Of a stretch of DNA of 64,000 nt, positions 6,432 through 15,626 are shown in pieces (within the stretch, counting starts at the first letter, position 1; the number at the start of each line of letters is the position of its first letter). Where the stretch lies: the NCBI GenBank assembly GCA_937968015.1, contig CALBSO010000157.1, positions 13,749-77,748 of the forward strand, read 5' to 3'. A model generated the notes under the pieces. The model did no database searches and was not told the origin of the DNA. It worked only from the letters and a program-made list of their open reading frames with translations. The position numbers and the translations under genes are program-made. This DNA comes from an uncultured Thermomicrobia bacterium (GTDB lineage Bacteria; Chloroflexota; Chloroflexia; Thermomicrobiales; JALYUS01).

Positions 6432-9284
6432 GTGGCCACGATACACCTCCCCGAAGTTGCGGAATCCCCGCCGCTTGCAGCAGCAACGACAGAGACCGCC
6501 GAACTGACGGTCTCCGGGATGACCTGCGCCTCCTGCGTGATGCGCGTGGAGAAGAAACTCAAGAACGTGCCGGGGGTCGCGGACGCGGCGGTGAATCTCG
6601 CCACCGAGCGCGCGATCGTCACCTACGACCCCAGTCAGACTGATCCCGACGCACTCGTGAAGAGTGTCGAGGCGGCCGGGTATGGCGCGACGTTGCACGC
6701 GCGAGACGAACCGCTCGCGGCGAACCTCGCGATTACGGGCATGACCTGTGCCTCCTGCGTCCGGCGGGTCGAGCGGGCGCTCGCAAAAATTCCCGGCGTC
6801 GAAGGGGCGAGCGTCAACCTCGCCACCGAGCGCGCCAGTGTGACGCTCGGCGGGCAGGCGACGATCAATGATTTGCTCACGGCGGTCGAGAACGCCGGCT
6901 ATCACGCTACGCCACTCATCGAGGCGGAAGAGGAACACGCAGACGCCGAATTGGTCGAAGAGCAACGCCGTCGGCACGACATGCGTATCCGCTTCGCGAA
7001 ACTCGCTCTCGGCATCGGGCTGACGATCCCGATCCTCTTTATCGCCATGTTCCACATGGACATGCGCTACCGGGATTATTGGTTGCTCGCCCTGACGACG
7101 CCCGTCTGGCTCGTGGTCGGCTGGGATTTCCACAAGAGCGCGCTGATCAACGCGCGACATCGTGCGGTCAACATGGACACGCTCGTCTCGGTCGGCGGCT
7201 CAATTGCCTTCTTCTACAGCCTCATCGCGACCTTCACCGGGCAGGACACCTTCTACGACACCGCCGCGATCATCATCACCTTCATCTTTCTCGGCAAGGT
7301 GCTCGAGGCGATCGCCAAGGGCCGGGCGGGGAGCGCGATTCGCAAACTGATGGGCCTCGGGGCGAAAACCGCCCGCGTCGTGCGGGGCGGTGTGGAGCAG
7401 GACATTCCGGTCTCTCAGGTGCTGCCCGGCGACGTGCTGATCGTCCGCCCCGGTGAGAAGATCCCGGTGGACGGTACCGTCCTCGAAGGCGCGTCCACGA
7501 TTGATGAATCCATGCTCACCGGCGAGAGCCTGCCTGTCGAGAAGAAGCCGGGCGACGAGGTGATCGGCGCGACGATCAACAAGCAGGGCCTCCTGACGAT
7601 GCGTGCAACCCGCGTCGGCAAGCAGACACAACTCGCGCGGATCATTAAACTGGTGGACGCGGCGCAGACCGCCAAAGCGCCGATCCAGCAACTCGCCGAC
7701 AGAATCTCCGGTATCTTCGTGCCGACGATCTTCGGTATTGCCGCGCTCACCTTCGTCGGGTGGCTGATTGCGGGGCGATTGCCGATCGCGGCGATGGTCG
7801 CGGCGATCGCGGTAATTGTCATCGCCTGCCCATGCGCGCTCGGCCTGGCAACGCCCGCCGCGATCATGGTCGGCAGTGGCCGGGGCGCGGAGCAGGGTAT
7901 CCTCCTCAGAGGCGGCGAGAGCCTGCAACGCGTGCGGGAAGTGAACACGGTCGTCCTCGACAAGACGGGCACGGTGACGCGCGGCGAGCCGGAAGTGACT
8001 GACATCGTCCCGACGAATGGCTGGTCAGAGGACGATCTGCTACGCCTCGTCGCCATCGTCGAGAAGGGGTCTGAACATCCTCTCGCGCAGGCAATCGTCC
8101 ACCATGCCGAGGAACGGGCCTTTGATCTTCCCGGCAATGCGAAAAACTTCGAGGCGCTCGTGGGAGGTGTGCAGGGCACCGTCGGCGCGCGGACCATCGT
8201 GGTCGGCAATGCGCGCCTCTTTGCCGAGGCGGGTATTGATACCACGGGCATCCGGGCAGAGGTGGAGCGGCTGGAATCCGAGGCGAAGACCGCGATGCTC
8301 GCGGCAGTTGATGGGGAATTGGCCGGTGTGATCGCCGTCGCCGATACAATCAAGCCGACATCCATCGAGGCAGTCCGCACCCTCCACCGTCTCGGCATCC
8401 AGGTCATCATGCTCACCGGCGACAATACGCGCACGGCGGAGACGATCGGCCGGGAGGTCGGTATTGATAACGTCATCGCGGAAGTCCGGCCCAGCGATAA
8501 AATCGCCGAAGTGAAGCGGCTGCAGGACGCGGGCAGGGTCGTCGCGATGGTGGGTGATGGCATCAATGACGCACCGGCCCTCGCCCAGGCGGATGCGGGG
8601 ATCGCGATGGGCACGGGGACGGATGTCGCGATGGCGGCGGGGGACATCACGCTCGTGAAGGGTGACCTGCGTGGCATCGCGGAGGCGATGGACCTCTCGC
8701 GGCGCACGATGCGCACGATCCGCCAGAACCTTGGCTGGGCGTTTGGGTACAACATCATCCTCATCCCCCTCGCCGTCTTCGGCAAACTCAACCCGATCTT
8801 CGCCGCCGTGGCGATGGCGCTTTCGTCGGTCACGGTCCTCTCCAACTCCTTGCGCCTGCGCGGGACACGGTCGAGCCAGTTCATGGCGGCGGCGGTGCTC
8901 CTCGTCGCGTTCACTGCGGTCGGATTCGGGACGTATCGTGGGTTGTCAGGGCAAGCGGCTCTCTTCGGCGCTGCGTCCTATGCATGGGGGCCGAACGAGG
9001 TCCATATGGCGATGGTCGGCCAGCGCACGACCGCCGCGATGCCGGACACGTTCCGCAATGGCAACAAGACGATTAAGGCGGGCACGACAATCGCCTTCAT
9101 CAACGACGACAACGACCACGCGCATAATGTGGTGAGCGGGACGCGCGCCGCACCGACGCAGGACTTCTCCAGTGGTCTCTTGCAACCCGGCCAGCGCTGG
9201 TCCTACACCTTCACCACGCCGGGCGTCTACCACTATTTTTGCAGCCTCCATCCCGGCATGGATGGGGTGATTACCGTGACGTGA
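6432..9284 (+). CDS. copA: Copper-exporting P1B-type ATPase with C-terminal cupredoxin domain
   Basis: The 950-residue protein starts at GTG after AGGAAGGA. Two HMA domains carry GMTCASC at about residues 29-35 and 103-109. The ATPase core shows TGES, the membrane CPC motif (ACPCALG, about residue 463), phosphorylation motif DKTGT (about 508), SEHPLA and GDGINDAP (about 707). After the usual last helices comes an extra hydrophobic helix (about 814-838) and then a domain of roughly 100 residues with HNV near 898 and FCSLHPGM near 936. This C-x2-H-P-x-M spacing is the amicyanin/pseudoazurin type-1 copper site. The added helix would put the cupredoxin outside the membrane, where exported copper emerges. 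Such a tail is not part of standard CopA. Confidence 0.93.
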   Translation: MATIHLPEVAESPPLAAATTETAELTVSGMTCASCVMRVEKKLKNVPGVADAAVNLATERAIVTYDPSQTDPDALVKSVEAAGYGATLHARDEPLAANLAITGMTCASCVRRVERALAKIPGVEGASVNLATERASVTLGGQATINDLLTAVENAGYHATPLIEAEEEHADAELVEEQRRRHDMRIRFAKLALGIGLTIPILFIAMFHMDMRYRDYWLLALTTPVWLVVGWDFHKSALINARHRAVNMDTLVSVGGSIAFFYSLIATFTGQDTFYDTAAIIITFIFLGKVLEAIAKGRAGSAIRKLMGLGAKTARVVRGGVEQDIPVSQVLPGDVLIVRPGEKIPVDGTVLEGASTIDESMLTGESLPVEKKPGDEVIGATINKQGLLTMRATRVGKQTQLARIIKLVDAAQTAKAPIQQLADRISGIFVPTIFGIAALTFVGWLIAGRLPIAAMVAAIAVIVIACPCALGLATPAAIMVGSGRGAEQGILLRGGESLQRVREVNTVVLDKTGTVTRGEPEVTDIVPTNGWSEDDLLRLVAIVEKGSEHPLAQAIVHHAEERAFDLPGNAKNFEALVGGVQGTVGARTIVVGNARLFAEAGIDTTGIRAEVERLESEAKTAMLAAVDGELAGVIAVADTIKPTSIEAVRTLHRLGIQVIMLTGDNTRTAETIGREVGIDNVIAEVRPSDKIAEVKRLQDAGRVVAMVGDGINDAPALAQADAGIAMGTGTDVAMAAGDITLVKGDLRGIAEAMDLSRRTMRTIRQNLGWAFGYNIILIPLAVFGKLNPIFAAVAMALSSVTVLSNSLRLRGTRSSQFMAAAVLLVAFTAVGFGTYRGLSGQAALFGAASYAWGPNEVHMAMVGQRTTAAMPDTFRNGNKTIKAGTTIAFINDDNDHAHNVVSGTRAAPTQDFSSGLLQPGQRWSYTFTTPGVYHYFCSLHPGMDGVITVT

Positions 9285-9376
9285 TGCGGCGAGGGCCGCG
9301 TGCGTATGCGCAGACGCTGTCGAGGTGACAGCGAATCGTGCCCGATTGTGGGCAAGTCATGTGGAGGTTTCTCATC

Positions 9377-9586
9377 ATGGTCACGACTACCCTCAAAGCA
9401 CCGGATATTTCTTGCGAGCATTGCGTCGCGACAGTCAAGAAGACTGCGGGCCAGTTCTCCGGCGTGCAGTCCGTCGAGGCGGACGCGGACACAAAGATCA
9501 TCACGCTCACCTACGACCCGGCGCAGGTGGACCTGAAGCAGGTTGAGGAAGCGCTCGCTGAAGAGGGCTACCCAGTCCAGAAGTAA
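9377..9586 (+). CDS. copZ: CopZ-like heavy-metal-binding chaperone
   Basis: The ATG at 9377 follows GGAGG and gives 69 residues, the size of a single HMA domain. The metal loop is ISCEHC, so the usual Met before the first Cys is Ile-Ser. The rest, ATVKKTAGQFSGVQSVEADAD, fits the ferredoxin-like fold. It should carry Cu(I) in the cytoplasm to the HMA domains of the ATPase 92 bases upstream. An upstream in-frame ATG at 9338 would add 13 unlikely residues and was not used. Confidence 0.88.
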   Translation: MVTTTLKAPDISCEHCVATVKKTAGQFSGVQSVEADADTKIITLTYDPAQVDLKQVEEALAEEGYPVQK

Positions 9587-9623
9587 CAGCATGCAATCGT
9601 GGCTCAAAATCTGGTTTCGATAG

Positions 9624-10472
9624 GTGTCGCCTTCCGGTCGCCGACACGCGTCTGAGTGGCTCGCGACCCGCGCGGAAGGGGAGGGATTTCCCCTCCTCTT
9701 CCTCCATGCCCTCGGAGCGTCGTCCCGCTATTTCGCCAGTCACCTCGACCCCCTCCCCGCGACGTATCATTGTGTCATGCCAGATTTACTCGGCTTCGGT
9801 CGCTCCCCCAAGCCGGATCTTGCGTACACCGTCGAGGATCATCTGTCGGCAGTGCATCGCACGCTCGATCGGCTCTGCCTCAGCGAGCAGCCGATCATCT
9901 TGATTGGCCACTCGCTCGGCGCGATCCTCGCTGCCGAGTACGCGGCTCGCTTTCCCGAGCATATCCGTGGCCTTGTGCTCGTGTCGTTACCCTCCTACCA
10001 GAGCAAGGAGGAAGCGCAGGCATACATCATCGAGCACGGGGACTGGATGGCCCGCGCCACGGTCCTTAACGGCGCCGCCGCCCACGGCCTCCATCTCGTC
10101 CTCGCGACCTTCCGGCCACTCGTCGCGTTCCTTGCTGGGCAACTGGCGCGTGGTGTCCCCCAGGAGGTTGCTGAAGATTCGATCCAGCATACCTGGCAGT
10201 CATACTCGGGGACGCTCGAGCATTGTGTGCTGTCGCATACGATCATGCCGACACTGGCCGCGCTTCGCGATCTCCCGATCCTTGCCCTCCACGGGGACGC
10301 GGACCCGGCCGCGCCCCTCACCGCTGTTCGATCCCTCGCATCCCAGTTTCCCAATATCACGCTCGAGTCGCTCCCCGGGAAGCATCAGATTTTCTTGACG
10401 CAGAACACCGCATGCCTTGTCGCAATTCAATCCTATCTCGCGGCGATGCACCGTATCGAGCGAGACTCTTGA
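9624..10472 (+). CDS. Alpha/beta hydrolase
   Basis: This 282-residue protein has the alpha/beta hydrolase core: LLFLHALGASS oxyanion strand, nucleophile elbow GHSLGA near residue 93, acid region LHGDADP and the histidine in GKHQIF. It starts at GTG 9624 with a weak ribosome site, 37 bases after copZ, so it is probably in the copper transcript. The family includes esterases, haloperoxidases and C-C bond hydrolases, and the sequence gives no specific substrate. A role in copper resistance is not obvious. The gene ends right at the -35 region of the next promoter. Confidence 0.8.
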   Translation: MSPSGRRHASEWLATRAEGEGFPLLFLHALGASSRYFASHLDPLPATYHCVMPDLLGFGRSPKPDLAYTVEDHLSAVHRTLDRLCLSEQPIILIGHSLGAILAAEYAARFPEHIRGLVLVSLPSYQSKEEAQAYIIEHGDWMARATVLNGAAAHGLHLVLATFRPLVAFLAGQLARGVPQEVAEDSIQHTWQSYSGTLEHCVLSHTIMPTLAALRDLPILALHGDADPAAPLTAVRSLASQFPNITLESLPGKHQIFLTQNTACLVAIQSYLAAMHRIERDS

Positions 10473-10497
10473 CGTATACCCCAGCGGGGTATACGAT
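10469..10497 (+). promoter_or_regulatory. Permease promoter with CsoR-type operator in the spacer
   Basis: TTGACG (10469-10474) and TACGAT (10492-10497) are 17 bases apart. Between and across them lies a perfect palindrome at 10474-10494: GTATACCCC, then AGC, then GGGGTATAC. A weaker copy, ATACC and GGTAT, lies at 10506-10522. The half-site is the same as in front of csoR, so this gene appears to be a second target of the copper repressor. Confidence 0.75.
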
Positions 10498-10542
10498 AGG
10501 ATCAGATACCTACTGGGGGTATGCCGTATTGGAGGCATGACA

Positions 10543-11748
10543 ATGACAGGGCTACTTGGCGCAATCGGCGATGCGCTTCTCACTGCGTTTGATATGTTCT
10601 GGGAGGTGCTCTGGCCGCTTATTCTTGGCTTTGGCCTCTCCGGCATCGTCCAGGCCGTTGTCTCGCACAAGGCAATGGCGCGGTTCCTCGGCGACGACTC
10701 GCCCCGGAGCCTAACTTTCGCCACGCTCTTTGGCGTTGCCTCCAGTTCGTGCTCTTATGCGGCGGTCGCGCTTGCCCGCTCGCTCTTCCGCAAGGGGGCG
10801 AGTTTCACGTCCGCGATGGTCTTCGAACTCGCCTCGACCAACCTCGTCATCGAGTTAGGCATCATCCTCGTGGTGTTGCTCGGCTGGCAGTTTACGGCCG
10901 CGGAGTTCGCCGGCGGCATCCTCATGGTCATCTTCATCGCGCTCATCTTCCGCCTCACCCTGACGCCCAAACTCGTCGAGATGGCGCGGAAGAGCGCGGA
11001 GGAAGGCAGGCTCGGCCGCATGGAAGGGCATGCAGAAATGGACATGAGTGTCGAGGGCGGCTCCCTCCTCGGAAAGATCTTCAGCCGCCGGGGTTCGACG
11101 GCGATCAGCCACTTCTTCGTCATGGACTGGGTTTCGGTCTGGCAGGACATCGTGATCGGCTTCCTGATCGCCGGCGCGCTTGCGGCATGGGTGCCCGATT
11201 CCTTCTGGCAGACGTTCTTCCTCACAGGCCACCCGACACTCGCCAAAATTGAAGGGCCGCTGGTCGGGCCGCTGGTCGCGATCATCAGTTTCGTCTGCTC
11301 GGTCGGCAATGTGCCACTCGCGGCGGTTCTCTGGCGCGGCGGGATCAGTTTCGGCGGTGTCGTCAGTTTCATCTTCGCGGATCTGATCGTCCTGCCGGTG
11401 CTGGACATCTACCGCAAATACTATAGCGGCAAGATTGCCCTCTACATCCTCGCGACCTTCTATGTGACGATGGCAGCGGCCGGCTACGTGATTGAGGCGC
11501 TCTTCGGGGCGCTGGGCATCATCCCGACGAGCCACACGGTCGCCAAGATCACCCAAGGGGCGCACTGGAACTACACCGCGTGGCTGAATATCGCCTTCCT
11601 GATCATCGCGCTGATTCTTGTCATCCGCTTCTTCCGGACCGGTGGCCCGCCGATGCTCAGGATGATGAGCAAGCCGGCAGGGACCATGGAGCACGACACC
11701 ATGAGCCACATCGTGTCTGAGCATGGCGAGCCGGGGACGGGCGATTGA
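10543..11748 (+). CDS. PF03773-type permease, putative copper/zinc efflux
   Basis: The protein has about eight membrane helices and the family motifs ASSSCSYAAVALARSLF and CSVGNVPLAAVLWRGG. PF03773 contains ArsP-like and SO_0444-type Cu/Zn efflux permeases. GGAGG at 10531-10535 is too close to the ATG at 10537, so the ATG at 10543 (MTGLLGAIGD, 401 residues) is the better start. The C-terminal tail is rich in Met and His (MLRMMSKPAG, MEHDTMSH), a possible metal-binding patch. Its CsoR-type operator ties it to copper. The two conserved cysteines in the motifs could bind metal. Confidence 0.8.
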   Translation: MTGLLGAIGDALLTAFDMFWEVLWPLILGFGLSGIVQAVVSHKAMARFLGDDSPRSLTFATLFGVASSSCSYAAVALARSLFRKGASFTSAMVFELASTNLVIELGIILVVLLGWQFTAAEFAGGILMVIFIALIFRLTLTPKLVEMARKSAEEGRLGRMEGHAEMDMSVEGGSLLGKIFSRRGSTAISHFFVMDWVSVWQDIVIGFLIAGALAAWVPDSFWQTFFLTGHPTLAKIEGPLVGPLVAIISFVCSVGNVPLAAVLWRGGISFGGVVSFIFADLIVLPVLDIYRKYYSGKIALYILATFYVTMAAAGYVIEALFGALGIIPTSHTVAKITQGAHWNYTAWLNIAFLIIALILVIRFFRTGGPPMLRMMSKPAGTMEHDTMSHIVSEHGEPGTGD

Positions 11749-11898
11749 ACGGAACCACACTTGCTTCGTTGCGACAGAACACCCTGGGCCAGGTGTTAAG
11801 TAGATGCTGCAAAGTTCGCGCGACCCTGAAACCACGGTGGATAAGGGGAAATGTCCAGGGTTATGCTTGTCCGTCTGCGCGAATTTACCAACTCTTAC

Positions 11899-13680
11899 TT
11901 AGACCAGGGCAACAGGATCGTCAGCGTCGTGCCACAGGGACCGCATCTCCGCGCAACTCGCCAGCAAGAAGGCAAGGGTGCCCTGGGCTTCGACGTGGCC
12001 CTCCTTCAACACGACGATGTGGTTGGCGCGGCGCAGCGCGGCGCGGCGATGCGAGACAGCCAGGCACGTCACACTGTCACTGGTGAACAGACGCTCCCAC
12101 AACACACGCTCCGTCTCGACGTCCAGTGCGCTGGACAGGTCGTCGATCACCAGCAACTCGGCGCCGCGCACCAACATTCGCGCCGCCGCCGCGCGCTGTA
12201 CCTGACCACCTGAGAGCTTGACGCCGCGGGTGCCCACCGGCGTCGCCAACCCCGCTTCCAGCGCCTCCACGTCGTGCTCCAGGACGGCGCCCCGCACGGC
12301 GGCGGCCAGGGCCGCAGGGTCGTCGGGTAGCCCCAGGAGGATGTTCTGCTTGAGCGTCTCGCTGAACAGGCGCGGCACCTGCGCCGTGTACGCCGCGCGG
12401 GGCGGCACAAGGAAGGAGGCCGCGTCGTCCACGACGTGGCCGTTCCACCGGATCTCGCCCGCCTCCCGGGGCAGCAAGCCCAGGAGGGCCCGCAGGAGCG
12501 TTGTCTTGCCCGCGCCGACGCGCCCCGTCACCACTGTCAGGGCGCCTCGTGGCAGGCGCAGGTCCACTGCGGCGATACCGCGCCCTGACTGCGGGTGGCG
12601 GTAGGTCAGCCCCCGCACCTCCACGAGGACCAACCGGTCGGTCGCGCTGCGCGCTGGCGGCGGCACGGTGGGCAGGGGCCCGCGCAGGTGCAGCGGGGTG
12701 GGCACCACCAGCGCGGCCGGCGGAGCGCCCCCCAGCAAGGCGCCCATGCGTGCGAACGCGACCCCGGTCTGCCGGTAATGGGCCAGGAACTGGCCGAGCC
12801 CGTCGGTGAAGTCGGCGATGAAGCCCAGATAGGAGACAAACAGGACAAAGTCGCCCACCGTCAGGCTGCCGTCGCGCAGGCTGCCGGCGGCCAGCAGCAT
12901 GATCAGACCCGTGCCCACGCTCACCGTGTTGGCCGTGATGGCGTCCAGCACTTGCGTCGCCACGCGATCGGCCAGCATGGCGGTCCGGCGCTGCTCGTTT
13001 AGTCGTCGGACGTGGGCCACAGTCCGCTCTTCGGCGCCGGCGGCCTGCACCGTCTGCACCGCCGCCAGGATATCGCCGATGGCTCCGGTGACCCGGCTGG
13101 TGGCCTGGCTGCTGGCTGCACGGTAGCGGCCCAGCGCGTCACTTGCCTGCCGCGCCGCTGCCACGACGACGAGCAGCGGCAGAACGGTGACCAGGGTCAT
13201 CCGGACGTTGACATGCAGCAGGATCAGGAACGCCCCCACGGCGAAAAGCCCCGTGCCCAGAATATCGCTGGTCCAATCAAGGTTGTCCTCAGGCTCGTGG
13301 GCATCGTCGCGAAAGCGGCTGATGGTCTCGCCGATGGAGAAGGGCAGCGCATCCGCGCCCGGCCAGTCCAGGATGTGCCGCAGCAGGTTGCGGCGCAACA
13401 GGCCGCTCATGGTGAACCGGCAGAGAATTTCGAAAATGCCAGCGGTGAGATAGAGGACCGCACGGCCCACGGCGACCACCACGAACAGCACGATCAGTCC
13501 TGCCGTGCCCACGGGCGGATGCGCGTTCCCCGTAAGCGTATCGAAGAAGGCACGGGTGATCAGCCCAAACAGCAGCGGCGACGCGTGAACCACGCTCCAC
13601 AGCGCCGCGTGGGGCAGGTAGAGTTGGGGTGCGTAGCGGGCCATTTTCATCAGGTAGCGCCAAGTCGGCAGCGGCTTCAT
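11899..13680 (-). CDS. ABC exporter half-transporter with degenerate ATPase site (heterodimer subunit B)
   Basis: The start ATG at 13680 overlaps the upstream stop as ATGA, with GGAGG just upstream, giving 593 residues from MKPLPTWRYLMKMARYAP. An N-terminal six-helix domain is followed by an ATPase domain with Walker A GRVGAGKTT, signature LSGGQVQ and Walker B LLVIDDLSSALD. The residue that should be the catalytic Glu is Asp, while its partner keeps Glu, so this is the degenerate half of a type IV heterodimeric exporter, as in BmrCD, LmrCD or TM287/288. Likely exports drugs, lipids or peptides. Confidence 0.9.
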   Translation of the reverse strand: MKPLPTWRYLMKMARYAPQLYLPHAALWSVVHASPLLFGLITRAFFDTLTGNAHPPVGTAGLIVLFVVVAVGRAVLYLTAGIFEILCRFTMSGLLRRNLLRHILDWPGADALPFSIGETISRFRDDAHEPEDNLDWTSDILGTGLFAVGAFLILLHVNVRMTLVTVLPLLVVVAAARQASDALGRYRAASSQATSRVTGAIGDILAAVQTVQAAGAEERTVAHVRRLNEQRRTAMLADRVATQVLDAITANTVSVGTGLIMLLAAGSLRDGSLTVGDFVLFVSYLGFIADFTDGLGQFLAHYRQTGVAFARMGALLGGAPPAALVVPTPLHLRGPLPTVPPPARSATDRLVLVEVRGLTYRHPQSGRGIAAVDLRLPRGALTVVTGRVGAGKTTLLRALLGLLPREAGEIRWNGHVVDDAASFLVPPRAAYTAQVPRLFSETLKQNILLGLPDDPAALAAAVRGAVLEHDVEALEAGLATPVGTRGVKLSGGQVQRAAAARMLVRGAELLVIDDLSSALDVETERVLWERLFTSDSVTCLAVSHRRAALRRANHIVVLKEGHVEAQGTLAFLLASCAEMRSLWHDADDPVALV

Positions 13681-15428
13681 GAGGAGACCTCCTCCGTAGC
13701 AACCCGCAGCAACGCAGCAAAGCGTGAGGTAGGGTCGGCGGCGAGGGCAAGCCGCGGCCCGTACTCGCGCACCTTCCCGTCCTCCAGGACAAGGATGTCG
13801 TCGGCGTACGCGACCGTGGCCAGCCGGTGCGCCACGATGATGCCGGTACGGCCGTCGAGCAGCCGGCCTAGCGCCGTATGCACCAGCCGCTCCGTGGCCG
13901 GGTCGAGGCGCGAAGACGCCTCGTCCAGGATCACCACGTCGGGGTCGCGCAGGAAGATGCGTGCACAGGCCAGCACCTGGGCCTGCCCGGCGGAGAGTCC
14001 GGCGCCGCCGGGCCCCAGCAGTGTATCCAGCCCGTGCGGCAGTTCCCGCAGCCAACCGGCCAGGCCCAGGGTATCCAGCACGGCGCTGATCCGGTCATCC
14101 GTCACGCCGTCGTCGAAGAGGGTCAGGTTGTCGCGCACGCTGGCGTTAAAGAGGTGTACCTCCTGAGTGACCAGGCCGATGCGTGCGCGCACCGCCGCGA
14201 GGCGGACCGTCCGCAAGTCCACGCCTCCCAGGCGCACCACGCCCGCCAGCGGATCGTAGAAGCGTGGGAGGAGCCGCGTCAGCGTTGTCTTGCCGCTGCC
14301 TGTGCGCCCCACCACACCCAGTACGCGGCCCGGCTCCAGGCACACGCTGACGTCGCGCAGGACCGGGGTGTCCTCCGCATAGCCAAATGAGACGCCGTCC
14401 AACTCCACCGCCAGTCGGCCCGGCGGCAGCGCGACGCCGGGGCCGTCGGTGAGGCGCGGCGCTGTACCGAGGAGCGCCTCGACCCGGCCGATACTGGCGT
14501 CCGCCTGTTGCAGATCCTGCACTTCGTTGCGGATCTGCTCGGTCGGCTGGCGCAGCACCACGGTGCATTGGAAGATCAGATAGACGGTGCCGATGGTCAG
14601 CGTACCGGCCTTGAACAGCATGGCGCTCAGGGCAAAGGCGACCGCCGTGCCGAGTGCAACCAGCACTTGGCTGGTAGAGACCATCGTGTATCCCCATGTC
14701 TGCGCCTTAAGCGTCACGGCCAGCCACGATCGCATCACCTCGGCGCAGCGGCGCAGCACAAACGCGCGTGCCCCGCTGGACCGGATATCCTCCAGGCCGG
14801 CGAGGTATTCGCCCACGAAGCCATAGAAATCGGCGCTCGCCTGGCGCTGCGCGGCCGCGGAGGGGGTGGCAACGACACGGATGCGCAGCAAGGTTAGCAA
14901 GGCCAGCACGACAAACGTGCTCATCCCCAGGCCGACCCGCCAGTCCACGTAAAAGAGCAGCGCAAGCACTCCGACGATCAAGAGGCCATTGCCAAGCACA
15001 TAGACCACAAACCGTGAGAAGAAGCGGGCCATGGTAGCCACGTCACCGTCCACCCGCTCGATCAACTCGCCCGGCGTATGAGCCGTGTGAAATGTGGCAT
15101 CCAACCGCAGCAGGTGCGTGACAAGGTCGGCGCGCAGCGCGTTCGTGGCCGCCCAGCTCACATTTTCGGCCACGTAGGTTTCGGCGACCGCCACGCCCTG
15201 TCCCGCCAGGGCCAGGGCCATGGTCAGCAGCGCCAGGAAGATCAGATCGCGCAGCGCCCCACCGGAGGTGGCCCCGTCAATGAAGTGGCTCGCCACCAGC
15301 GGCGTGACCACCTGCACACCGATGGTGCCACACAGGATCACCGCCAGCAGGCCCATCCGCGGCCACTGGGGCCGCAGATAGCGGGCCAACAGCCGCCAGT
15401 AGCGGTTCAGTGCCTGAAAAGGGTGCAT
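13677..15428 (-). CDS. ABC exporter half-transporter with canonical ATPase site (heterodimer subunit A)
   Basis: The ATG at 15428 has GAGGAG upstream and gives 583 residues from MHPFQALNRYWRLLARYL. Six membrane helices precede an ATPase domain with Walker A GRTGSGKTT, Walker B VVILDEASSRLD (catalytic Glu present) and H-loop IIVAHRLATV. Its signature is LSAGQ rather than LSGGQ. In the dimer this signature faces the degenerate Walker B of subunit B, so one site is inactive and one active. The gene overlaps subunit B by four bases. Its long leader carries an attenuator. Confidence 0.9.
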   Translation of the reverse strand: MHPFQALNRYWRLLARYLRPQWPRMGLLAVILCGTIGVQVVTPLVASHFIDGATSGGALRDLIFLALLTMALALAGQGVAVAETYVAENVSWAATNALRADLVTHLLRLDATFHTAHTPGELIERVDGDVATMARFFSRFVVYVLGNGLLIVGVLALLFYVDWRVGLGMSTFVVLALLTLLRIRVVATPSAAAQRQASADFYGFVGEYLAGLEDIRSSGARAFVLRRCAEVMRSWLAVTLKAQTWGYTMVSTSQVLVALGTAVAFALSAMLFKAGTLTIGTVYLIFQCTVVLRQPTEQIRNEVQDLQQADASIGRVEALLGTAPRLTDGPGVALPPGRLAVELDGVSFGYAEDTPVLRDVSVCLEPGRVLGVVGRTGSGKTTLTRLLPRFYDPLAGVVRLGGVDLRTVRLAAVRARIGLVTQEVHLFNASVRDNLTLFDDGVTDDRISAVLDTLGLAGWLRELPHGLDTLLGPGGAGLSAGQAQVLACARIFLRDPDVVILDEASSRLDPATERLVHTALGRLLDGRTGIIVAHRLATVAYADDILVLEDGKVREYGPRLALAADPTSRFAALLRVATEEVSS

Positions 15429-15563
15429 GGGAAACTCCTCGTCTCGCCGCGAACGGCAGGTGATCGGGCAGAAAAAGAGACGGAAGAACGCGTGGCGGAT
15501 GTCGCGATACCCAGGGGCGCCGTGCCGGCTCACCCGCCGTTCACGACGCGGCGGCGCGGCAAC

Positions 15564-15598
15564 AAAAAAGCCGTGGGCGCGAGAGGTGCGCCCACGGC
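15564..15598 (-). terminator. Conditional terminator in the ABC exporter leader
   Basis: On the minus strand GCCGTGGGCGC (15598-15588) and GCGCCCACGGC (15580-15570) form an 11-bp perfect stem with loop ACCTCTC, followed by six T. It lies between the leader ORF and the exporter start. Its 5' arm and loop, GGGCGCACCTCTC, are exactly complementary to GAGAGGTGCGCCC in the end of the leader ORF, so two exclusive structures are possible. Confidence 0.85.
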
Positions 15599-15626
15599 CA
15601 TCGTTCATGGCACGAACAGGATTCCC

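Noticed and set aside
13681..14055. N-terminal extension of exporter subunit B
   Set aside because: The frame runs upstream inside subunit A out of register and has no domain. The ATGA overlap and GGAGG mark the start at 13680.
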